A stretch of 64,000 nucleotides of DNA from Streptomyces monomycini (GTDB lineage: Bacteria > Actinomycetota > Actinomycetes > Streptomycetales > Streptomycetaceae): assembly GCF_022271435.1 (NCBI RefSeq), contig NZ_JAFIQY010000001.1:310001-374000 (forward strand), given 5' to 3'. Positions 52,266 to 59,952 of this stretch are shown here, piece by piece. The translations under genes were made by a program, and so were the position numbers. Within the stretch, counting starts at the first letter, position 1; every line of letters starts with the position of its first letter. The notes beneath the pieces were generated by a model. The model was not told the DNA's origin and made no database searches. It saw nothing but the letters and a program-made list of their open reading frames with translations.

Positions 52266-55200
52266 AAAGCTGCATCAACCTCGCTATGACCCTTTTCTCG
52301 TACTTCTTGTCCGATTTCCCCACGATCTGGATGCCGCCGCTGACGTTCCTGAAGAACAGTCGGCCACCGTTGGAGCCACGCGCATAGGTGACATCCGTAC
52401 CGCTGAGCGCCTTGCCGCCGATCCCAGGGTTCATGTTCCCCTGGGCCAACTGCTTGAAGAGCTTGTCCAGATCCTCCTGAACCTCATCGTTCTTCACCGA
52501 CTTCTCCGCGAGTTTCGTCAGCAGAGAGTCGTCTCCGATGGCCGACGACATGGAGCAGGTGGAATTGTGTACAAGGACTGGCGTGGCACCGGCCAGCACA
52601 TAGTACGTATGCAGGTTCGCGACTGTCAGGTTGTACGTTCTCGCGTTGCCGGCGAAGGAGCGATTCTCCTCGATCCTGGTCTCGCCGCCATCGGAAGTGC
52701 GAAGTGTCGTTCCGGGCCGAAGCCGGGAGGCTTCGACCCAGTCCCCCCGAGAGGGAGACCAGAACGGGTGCTCGCCGGTAGCCGTGAGGTGTCCGGCGCC
52801 CTGCGGGGTGGTTATGGTGAGTTCGTTGAACTGCTTGTCGTGCTCAGTGATGACGAGAGCGGTCACCGCATGACGTTCCGTCTTTCCGCTGACCGGATCG
52901 GTGGCGAGCACCGAGTCGCCGATTTTCGCTGCTTCGATATTTTTTGTCGACCCGTCGGCCATGAGCACCTTGGTGCCGGCCGGGAAGCATTGGAAGCAGT
53001 GAGCTGCTTTCCCGGCCCGCGTGCCCTTGGCTATGCGTTCAGCCGTTTTGCTGCCTGCCTTGATGAACTTGCCAGCCAGCTTGGCGCCCTTGCCCCAGGG
53101 GGTGACGCCGATGACGAAGGACCCGCAGTCGACGAGATTGGGGTCCTTCACGCAGTTCAAAGCGGTGTCGATGTCGGCGAGTTCCCACACGATGGCTTTC
53201 AATGTGGGGTCGATCTCGATCTGCTTGAGCTTGCCGCCGGCGGCCAGGCAGGGCAGGACGGCGGTCTCGCGGGTGGGGTGTTCGTAGCAGATCTTCTGCT
53301 CGGACTGCTCCTTCTCCTTCTGCTTGCGCTCCTCCTCGGCCTTACGGCGCGCCTCGGCCTCCTCGGCCTCCCGCTTCTTCTTCACCTCACCCCACGCCTG
53401 GGAAGCGAGAGCGGAGGCTTCGTCCGAGCTCTTCCCGGCCTCCAGTGCGGATTCACGGGCTTCATCGGCAGCCGCATCGGCGGCAAAGGCTGAATTCCGC
53501 GCGTAGTTGGCGGAGAATTCTGCCCGGGCCGCGGAGCGGTCGGCGTCGGCGGCGTCGCGTTGGGCGTTGTCGGCGGCGTTGCGGGCGACCTTGGCGGATT
53601 TGGCGGCCTGGGCGGCGCTGGCTTCGGCGCTGTCGGCGGCCCTGTCTGCGTCGATGCGGTAGCCGTCGGCGAGTTTGGCGTTCTTCTTGGCTTCGGCGGC
53701 GGCCTTGGCGGCGTCGTCGGAGGCACGGTTGGCCTCGGCGGCTGCGCCGGCGGCGATCCAGCGGTTGTGCTGGGCCTGGGCGGCGACGCGCTGGGCGTCG
53801 GCGACCAGTGACTGGACCTGGGCGATGTGGGTGGCGGCGAGCTGGTCCTTGCGGTCGGCCATGTACTGACCGAGCGCGACGAAGTCGTGCACCTCCTCCG
53901 CCGGACCCGCCAGCGCGACCTTCGCTGCGGCCTTGACCTCCGGCCCGCCGGTGTTGACCAGCTTGGAGGCGTCGACCGCCTCGTCCGAGTGCTGGGCGGC
54001 GTACTGGCCGGTGGCGATGAAAGCGGCCAGCACCTTGCCCCGGCCGTCGCGCAGGGCGACCTTGGACGCCTCCTTGACGCCCGGCCCGCCGGCGTTGTTG
54101 ATCTGCGAGACGCGCACCGACAGGTCGGTGACGGCCACCTCGTACTGACCGGTGGTGTAAAAGTCCCTGACCTGCTGGTCCGAGCCCTTCAACGCCGCGG
54201 CGGCACCGGTGCGCACCACCTCGTACTCGCTCTGGGTGCTCAGCTGGAAGACCCGTTCGCGGATCTCCTCCAGCCCGGCCTTGTGCCAGCCGCTGCGCAG
54301 GTACTCCAGTACGTCCTCGTCGGAGCCGGACAGCGCCCGGGTGGCCGCCTCCTGGCTCCAGGGGCCGCGCAGCTTCAGCGCTTGCATCGCCAGTGTCCGG
54401 CCCTTGGCCGCGAGGGCCTTGGTGTCGGCGTCGGGCTTGGCGGCTTCGGTGGCCAGTTCGGCGGCGGTGGCGTCCAGCGACTTGGCCTCGACCGCGGCGG
54501 CGGCCGAGGCGGAGGTCAGCTCGCCGACCTGGGCCTTGCTGGTCCGGGCTTCTTCGATGGCGGCGGCGGTGCGGGTGGCCAGGTCTTCGGCCTCGGTGGC
54601 GCGGGCGATGTCGAAGACCTTCGTAGCGGCCGCGGCCGCGGCGTCGGACGCCTTGGCGGCTTCCTCGGCAGCCTTGGCGTGCTTGGTGGCCTCCGCCGCG
54701 GCGTCGGCGGCCTCACCCGCGTGCTTGGCGGCTTCGTCGGCCGCCAGCGCGGCCTTCTCCGCGTGGTTGGCCGCGGACTCCGCGGCGGCCCGGGCCCCGT
54801 CGGCGGCGTCGGCCGAGCGGTAGGCCAGCGCCTGGGCGGCGTTGGCCGCCCGACGGGACTCATTCGCGTGCCGGCGCGCTTCGATCGCGGCGTTCCGGGC
54901 CTCGCCGGAGTGGACCCCGGCCTGATCGGCGAAGCGGTTGGCGCGCTCGGCGGAGTCGGCGGCCGAGTCCGCGTTGTCGCTGGCGCTCAGCGCCGCCCGG
55001 GCCGCATCACCGGAGGCCCGGGAGGCCGCGCTGGCCTTCTTGGCGGCTTCGACGGAGTTACGGGCCATCTTGGCCGCGTCGTGCGCCTTCTTCGCCATGT
55101 CCCGGGCGTGCCCGGCCTTGCCCGCATCGGAGGCGGCGGCGATGGAGGCGTTGTAGGCGGCGTTGGCCGCGTTCGCCGCGTTGGCGGCGGCCGCCGCGGT

Positions 55201-56256
55201 CTGCGCGGCGGCCATCGCGGCGATGCGCGCCGCCCGGTTGGCGGCGTTGGCCGCACCGATGGCCTGCTGGGCCGCCGCGGCAGCACCCCGGGCCGCATCC
55301 GCGGCCTGCTTGGCCTTGACGGCCGCACGCTTCGAGTCGTTCTTGGCCAGCTCGGTCTGACTGGCCGCCTCAGCGGCGGCTTCCTTGGCTGCCTCCGCGG
55401 CCTTCACCGCACGGTCGGAGGCGTCCTTGGCCTTGTCCGTCTCGTCCTCGGCCCGCTTACCGGCCTTGGCGGCCTGCTCGGCCAGCTCGGCGATGGTCGC
55501 GTGCTCCTCGTCACGGGCCCGCGCGGTGAACTGCCCGATCTCCAGGAACTCGGCGATGTCCTCCGCCGTGCCCTTGAGCGCCACCTTCCCGGCCGCCTTG
55601 ACCGCCGGGCCACCGGAGTTGATCAGCGCCGAGACCTCGACCTCGTTGTCCTGACGCCGCGCCGCGTACTGGCCCTTGTCCAGGAACGCACTGACCGCCT
55701 CCGGACCGCCCCGCAGCGCCGCCTTACCGGCCTCCTTGACCCCGTAGCCACCGAAGTTGATGACCTTGGAGGCCTCGACCTCGTTGTCCTGCCGCAACGG
55801 CGCCTGCCAGCCCTCCCTCAGGAAGGTCCGTAAGGGCTCCGGATTGTCGCGCTTGCTGGCCTTGAGGGCATTCTTGGCCGCCTCGCCGAGTCCAGGCCCT
55901 CCGGCGCTGATCATCCGGCTGGCGGCCACATAGTCGTCGTCGAACTCAATGCTGTCCTTCTCGGCGAAGAACTTCTCGATGTCCTCGTCCGTGCCCAGCA
56001 GCGCCTGCTCCGCCGCCGCCTTGATACCGGTACCGCCATCCGTCCAGTAGTCAACTACCTGCCCGCGCATGAAGAGCGCGTTGTCCCGGTCAACGGCTTC
56101 GTCCGCAACGGCGGGCGCAGTTCCCAGAACCCCCGCCAGCAGCGACACGGACAGCAGCGTGGCACCCACGCCACGCTGCCAGAACGCTCCCTTGACCGCT
56201 CGGGGTACACCCCTGAGACCCCATGGGGACCTCTTCGGCAACGGTCTCCGTTTCAT
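52255..56256 (-). CDS. Secreted polymorphic toxin: ALF repeats, Ala-rich coiled coil, Hint, C-terminal toxin domain
   Basis: 1333 residues. A basic N-terminus and hydrophobic stretch (about 27-51, ending TAPAVADEA) is a signal peptide. Two blocks of ALF-type repeats (about 60-255 and 640-830; for example GGPAVKAAGKVALKGTAEDI) flank a very Ala-rich helical region (about 260-600), and a second helical stretch follows. A Hint domain begins at CFPAGTKVLMADG (about 1110) and ends VLVHN (about 1237), with the expected HPFW segment. The last 95 residues (KLFKQLAQGNMNPGIGGKAL, then RLFFRNVSGGIQIVGKSDKK) are the toxin, possibly RelE/ParE-like. The Hint domain would release it autocatalytically. AGAGAGG precedes ATG 56256. 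The immunity gene overlaps its end. Confidence 0.88.
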   Translation of the reverse strand: MKRRPLPKRSPWGLRGVPRAVKGAFWQRGVGATLLSVSLLAGVLGTAPAVADEAVDRDNALFMRGQVVDYWTDGGTGIKAAAEQALLGTDEDIEKFFAEKDSIEFDDDYVAASRMISAGGPGLGEAAKNALKASKRDNPEPLRTFLREGWQAPLRQDNEVEASKVINFGGYGVKEAGKAALRGGPEAVSAFLDKGQYAARRQDNEVEVSALINSGGPAVKAAGKVALKGTAEDIAEFLEIGQFTARARDEEHATIAELAEQAAKAGKRAEDETDKAKDASDRAVKAAEAAKEAAAEAASQTELAKNDSKRAAVKAKQAADAARGAAAAAQQAIGAANAANRAARIAAMAAAQTAAAAANAANAANAAYNASIAAASDAGKAGHARDMAKKAHDAAKMARNSVEAAKKASAASRASGDAARAALSASDNADSAADSAERANRFADQAGVHSGEARNAAIEARRHANESRRAANAAQALAYRSADAADGARAAAESAANHAEKAALAADEAAKHAGEAADAAAEATKHAKAAEEAAKASDAAAAAATKVFDIARATEAEDLATRTAAAIEEARTSKAQVGELTSASAAAAVEAKSLDATAAELATEAAKPDADTKALAAKGRTLAMQALKLRGPWSQEAATRALSGSDEDVLEYLRSGWHKAGLEEIRERVFQLSTQSEYEVVRTGAAAALKGSDQQVRDFYTTGQYEVAVTDLSVRVSQINNAGGPGVKEASKVALRDGRGKVLAAFIATGQYAAQHSDEAVDASKLVNTGGPEVKAAAKVALAGPAEEVHDFVALGQYMADRKDQLAATHIAQVQSLVADAQRVAAQAQHNRWIAAGAAAEANRASDDAAKAAAEAKKNAKLADGYRIDADRAADSAEASAAQAAKSAKVARNAADNAQRDAADADRSAARAEFSANYARNSAFAADAAADEARESALEAGKSSDEASALASQAWGEVKKKREAEEAEARRKAEEERKQKEKEQSEQKICYEHPTRETAVLPCLAAGGKLKQIEIDPTLKAIVWELADIDTALNCVKDPNLVDCGSFVIGVTPWGKGAKLAGKFIKAGSKTAERIAKGTRAGKAAHCFQCFPAGTKVLMADGSTKNIEAAKIGDSVLATDPVSGKTERHAVTALVITEHDKQFNELTITTPQGAGHLTATGEHPFWSPSRGDWVEASRLRPGTTLRTSDGGETRIEENRSFAGNARTYNLTVANLHTYYVLAGATPVLVHNSTCSMSSAIGDDSLLTKLAEKSVKNDEVQEDLDKLFKQLAQGNMNPGIGGKALSGTDVTYARGSNGGRLFFRNVSGGIQIVGKSDKKYEKRVIARLMQLYGK

Positions 56257-56892
56257 CTGATCAAACCTCTCTTATGCATTTTTGTGTCGCCTTCATTTTT
56301 GTGTCGCCGTCGCACACTTCGGACGCGCGAATCTCTCGATCTCTGGGCAGCCGAATGTGAACGGCGAAGAGAGCAAGTGAGAGCAGAGCGTCCGATGGCC
56401 GACAAGCAAACCCGTCGTACGCTTCGAGTGCCGTGTCAACTTCGTGCAATGCCTGCTGAGATGAGGCCGCACAGCCTACATATGATCTGCTTCGCCTTCC
56501 GTGGGCCGAACACCGTCCGCCTCGTCCCGGGAGGGCATGGTGGCCACTTCTCGTTCCGGCAGAACCCTTCTCACCGGCTCCACCGGCGCGTTCTCCCTGC
56601 CGACGGGCGGCTGTCCGGATGTCACGCAGCCCTGCAATGACCTACTACTTCGCCAACTGCGGCTACCGCCGCGGGTATGACAATGCCTTCCGTCGCGGAA
56701 GGCTTCGCCTGCCTGACGTATCGCCTTTCCGGCTGGCTCGCAATGAATGAGCACGTGTCGTGGGCCGGGTTGGATCGTTGATCCGCGTGTGGGCCGGGAA
56801 AGGGGGGACCAGCCAGGCTGATGCGGGCCCGGGATTACCGTCACGGACAGAGGAGAAGTGCGGTGGACACGTGAGCACGGCGTTCGGGTGGC
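56257..56892. other. Divergent region upstream of the toxin gene
   Basis: 636 bases with no credible gene. The toxin leader carries a 15-bp direct repeat. A TTG-started frame of 62 codons (56261-56449, minus) ends 4 bases before the toxin ATG but has no ribosome site. The right half leads to the TPR gene, whose start is uncertain. Confidence 0.45.
56277..56308. repeat. 15-bp direct repeat in the toxin leader
   Basis: CATTTTTGTGTCGCC at 56277-56291 recurs at 56294-56308 (period 17). On the toxin strand this reads GGCGACACAAAAATG twice, 21-52 bases upstream of the toxin start, so it could be a regulator site or part of the 5' leader. Confidence 0.75.
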
Positions 56893-58275
56893 GTGGTGGG
56901 GACGGCGGGCGTGCGGGCTGCATGTCAGCCATCCGACCTGGCGGAACGGCTACGGCGAGACGGGCGGACGGCGGCGGAAATGGCGGCGGCTGAAATGGCA
57001 GCGGCGGAAGTGACTGCGGTGAAGGTGGCGGCGGGTACGTGGCTGCAGGACCAGGCGGTGACCGAGCTGCTGGCCCTGAGCGGGCGAGCGCTGCCCCTGC
57101 TGCGGCGGTGGACGGCCGAGGACCCGGGCAACGGTGTGGCACGGGCGCTGCTGACCCTGGCGACCTCCGACAGCCTGACCGACGTGGCGCTGAAGGACCA
57201 GTTGGTGGTCGCGCACCGGGACGCGCAGGCGGCAGGCGAGTGCGCGGCTAGCCTGGTGTACGGGGTGTACCTCCACACCCACCGGCAGTTCCGGCTGACC
57301 GCCGACCACCTGATCGCGCACTTCGCCCGGTGGCCCGCCGACGAGGTGGCCGGCCTGCTGCTCGGCGCGTTTCCCGCCTGCGGGGAAGCCGCCTACCGCG
57401 CTCACGGTGACGCCCTGGTCGAGGAGCAGTCGGCGCTGGCCGGCCCGGACAGCTGGGCCTGGACGGGCTGGCTGGCCATGACCAGGGCGGAACAGGGACG
57501 CGTACGGGAGGCACACCGGCTGGCCCGGCAGGCGCTGGAGATCCACCCCCGCTCGGGCGTGGCCGTGCACGCTCTCGCGCACGCCGAGCACGAACTGGGT
57601 GCCGGCCGCGCCGGCGTCGAGCACCTGGACGAATGGCTCGCCGCGGACCCGCACGCCGTACAGGCGCGGCACCTGAACTGGCACGCCGCGCTGCACTCGA
57701 TCGCCTGCGGCGACTTCCCCGACGCACGCCGACGGGCCGACACGGCGCTGGAGCGCGGCGACGTGGGGATGCGGGCCGGGGTGAACTGGCGGCTGCTGCT
57801 GGCCGGACAGACACCGGCCGGGCGCAGCGACGTGGAGCAGGTGCGGGCCCTGCTCGCCGCGCCGGGCGGGACGGCGGAGGTCTTCCCCACCTTCCATCTC
57901 GCCCTGGCCCTGGCCGTCGAAGCGGCCACCGACGACCTGCACGCCCTGGCCTACCGTACGGCCGCCGACCACCGGCCCGACTTCCGCGACGTCCTGACGC
58001 CGGTGGTCCAGGCCCTGGCGCAGCTCACCGCGGGCCGCCCCGCGGCGGCGGCCGGTCTGCTCGGCGCGCTGGGCGAGCGCATGCGGCGGATCGGCGGGGT
58101 GCGGATGGAACGCGAGATCATCCAGGACACCCTCGCCCGTGCCCTGGCCGGAGCCGGCGCGTACGAGCACGCTGCCCGGCTGCTGCGCCACCGCACGGCC
58201 GGCCGCCGGCACCACGTCTACGAGGACCTGCTGCTCACCACCTGTGCATCCGTCCCGGCACCCGGGCCGTTCTGA
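56893..58275 (+). CDS. TPR-like protein resembling the TTC38 family
   Basis: 460 residues in the longest frame, helical throughout, with repeat-like segments ADHLIAHFARWPADEVAGLL, SWAWTGWLAMTRAEQGRVRE, AVHALAHAEHELGAGRAGVE and ARHLNWHAALHSIACGDFP. The order resembles TTC38-type tetratricopeptide proteins of unknown function. The start is uncertain: GTG 56893 or 56896 open the frame with no clear ribosome site, and ATG 56980 would drop 29 residues, part of which is an EMAAAEMAAAEVTAV run. It is followed after 130 bases by the sulfotransferase-like gene, perhaps one unit. Confidence 0.65.
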   Translation: MVGTAGVRAACQPSDLAERLRRDGRTAAEMAAAEMAAAEVTAVKVAAGTWLQDQAVTELLALSGRALPLLRRWTAEDPGNGVARALLTLATSDSLTDVALKDQLVVAHRDAQAAGECAASLVYGVYLHTHRQFRLTADHLIAHFARWPADEVAGLLLGAFPACGEAAYRAHGDALVEEQSALAGPDSWAWTGWLAMTRAEQGRVREAHRLARQALEIHPRSGVAVHALAHAEHELGAGRAGVEHLDEWLAADPHAVQARHLNWHAALHSIACGDFPDARRRADTALERGDVGMRAGVNWRLLLAGQTPAGRSDVEQVRALLAAPGGTAEVFPTFHLALALAVEAATDDLHALAYRTAADHRPDFRDVLTPVVQALAQLTAGRPAAAAGLLGALGERMRRIGGVRMEREIIQDTLARALAGAGAYEHAARLLRHRTAGRRHHVYEDLLLTTCASVPAPGPF

Positions 58276-58405
58276 TCACCCGGCGCGGTGGCCCGGCCGA
58301 CCGCTCCGCCCGACCGCCCGGCCCACCCGGCCGCCCGCCGCCAGGCCGACGACTCCCCGGAGCCGCCTTCCGGCCGCTCTGCCTTCCTTTGGACGGAGAT
58401 GTTCC

Positions 58406-59344
58406 ATGGCCGTGCCCCAGCTGATCGTCGTCTCGCTGCCCGGCAGCGGCACCCCGCTCCTGGCCGACGTCACCACCGCGCTCGGCTACACCTCGTACGG
58501 CACGATGAGCGGCGACCCGCGCACCCCGGCCGGACAACTCGGGCGGGGCGAGGTCTACCCGCTGCTGCGCGCGGCCTACGGCGCCGACCGCGCCGCGCTT
58601 TTGCTGAACCCGGCCGACCGGATCCGGAACTCCGCCCTGCAGAACGCCTTCCAGGACGCGGTCAGCGCCCTGTGGCGGGTGTGGTGGATGCGTCTGGGCC
58701 AGCCGACGACGCCCGCCTCCTCCGTCGCCCCGGACATCGAGGCCCGCCTGGCGGGCCTGCCGGAAGCCGAACTGCTCGGCCTGCTGCCGGGCCGGGGCTG
58801 CTGGTACCTCACCGGCCTGGACCTGCACACGGTGGACGCGGGGCTCCTGCGCGCCTGGCACGCCGACGGCCGGCCGCCCATCGTCTTCCACCACCGTGAC
58901 CTCCGCGACCGCGTCATCAGCCAGATCCACGCCCTGTCCCAGCCCCTGGACCGGCACGGCTCGCCGCCCGGACACCTCGTCTACCACGACATCCTCGCCG
59001 CGCAGCCCACCCTGGACGCCAAGATCACCCTGGCCCTCACCGACCCCGGCTTCCCCGGTATGCGCGAAGCGCGCCGCAGCCAATGGCTCTTGCACCACCC
59101 CGCCGTCTGCGTCCTCAGCCACGAGGAACTCGCCGGTCCCGCACTCGGCGGCACCGCGTACGCCCGCGAGCAGGCCCTCGCCCGCCTCCTCCACGCCCTC
59201 GACCACCCCGGCCCCGTCCAGTCCCTCATCTCGGCGCTTCCCCCGCCCGCCTCCGACGCCGACGACATCGCGGCGGGCACCGGACGGAAGCACTTCACCG
59301 CGACGCACGAACGTCTGCTGTCCCGGCTGCACGGCGCCTGCTGA
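58406..59344 (+). CDS. Sulfotransferase-like protein
   Basis: 312 residues. The N-terminus LIVVSLPGSGTPLLADVTTA resembles the PAPS-binding loop of sulfotransferases (usually PRSGTT), although the usual Arg is Gly here, and IVFHHRDLRDRVISQIHAL resembles the 3'-phosphate-binding RDPRDVVVS helix. GGAG lies upstream of ATG 58406. Sulfation of a metabolite or surface group is possible, but the altered loop leaves activity open. It ends 27 bases before a hairpin terminator. Confidence 0.6.
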   Translation: MAVPQLIVVSLPGSGTPLLADVTTALGYTSYGTMSGDPRTPAGQLGRGEVYPLLRAAYGADRAALLLNPADRIRNSALQNAFQDAVSALWRVWWMRLGQPTTPASSVAPDIEARLAGLPEAELLGLLPGRGCWYLTGLDLHTVDAGLLRAWHADGRPPIVFHHRDLRDRVISQIHALSQPLDRHGSPPGHLVYHDILAAQPTLDAKITLALTDPGFPGMREARRSQWLLHHPAVCVLSHEELAGPALGGTAYAREQALARLLHALDHPGPVQSLISALPPPASDADDIAAGTGRKHFTATHERLLSRLHGAC

Positions 59345-59370
59345 TCCCGGGCCGCCGGCCCACGAAAAGC

Positions 59371-59405
59371 CGGGCCCAGGGGTGCTCCGGTAGCCCCTGG
59401 GCCCG
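59371..59405. terminator. Bidirectional hairpin terminator
   Basis: CGGGCCCAGGGG (59371-59382) pairs perfectly with 59394-59405 across an 11-base loop, between convergent genes. Confidence 0.85.
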
Positions 59406-59445
59406 TGATCCGCCTGCTCCCTGACGGGCCGGGTCCGCCCGTCCG

Positions 59446-59727
59446 CTACTTCTGGCCGGCGCGGCGGCAGCCGTCGTAGGCGATCTTCGCGGGGACGTAA
59501 GCCCGCCGCAGCTCCATGTAGCAGGCGCGGTGGCTCTCCCTGGTTCCCTTGGCGCCGAGGAGACAGCCTCGTTCGACCACCTCGGGGTCGGCGTCGGGAT
59601 GCTGCTCCATCACGTAGTAGAAGCAGTTCTGCGGGGTCGCGTGGACGGCCGGGGCTGCGGCGACGACGCCGCCGAGGGCGAGGGCGAGACCGCTGAGGGC
59701 GGCGGTGAGGCGTGGGGCAAGACGCAT
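59446..59727 (-). CDS. Small secreted protein with four cysteines
   Basis: 93 residues. The signal peptide is clear (RLTAALSGLALALGGVVAAA, cleavage after HATP or VHA), leaving a mature part of about 63 residues with Cys in NCFYYV, GCLL, ACYM and GCRR, enough for two disulfides. AAAGGAA lies upstream of ATG 59727; the frame upstream of this has no signal. No family recognised. Such proteins are common Streptomyces exported peptides of unknown role. Confidence 0.75.
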   Translation of the reverse strand: MRLAPRLTAALSGLALALGGVVAAAPAVHATPQNCFYYVMEQHPDADPEVVERGCLLGAKGTRESHRACYMELRRAYVPAKIAYDGCRRAGQK

Positions 59728-59895
59728 GGTGGGTCGGGTTCCTTTCGGGCGATGCACCGGGCTGGTGACCCGGTGCGAGTGATCCACTGCGGACAGTGCC
59801 CAGAACGGCGGCGGGTGACGCCAGGGAACGCGGGGCGCGAAAGGCGAACGGCAGGCGCGCGGAGAGCGCATTCCGGGGCGGGGCGTGCGCCCGAG

Positions 59896-59916
59896 GGGGC
59901 GGGAGCGTCCCGCCCC
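59896..59916 (-). terminator. Hairpin terminator downstream of nirBD
   Basis: GGGGCGGGA (59896-59904) and TCCCGCCCC (59908-59916) pair perfectly over a 3-base loop, 37 bases past the nitrite reductase stop. Confidence 0.75.
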
Positions 59917-59952
59917 ACCCGGGCGCCCGGCCCGGTCAGCGTCTCCGCCGGG

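Noticed and set aside
56261..56449. 62-codon minus-strand frame ending 4 bases before the toxin start
   Set aside because: It needs a TTG start with no ribosome site and has no recognisable feature; kept only as a possible leader in the findings.
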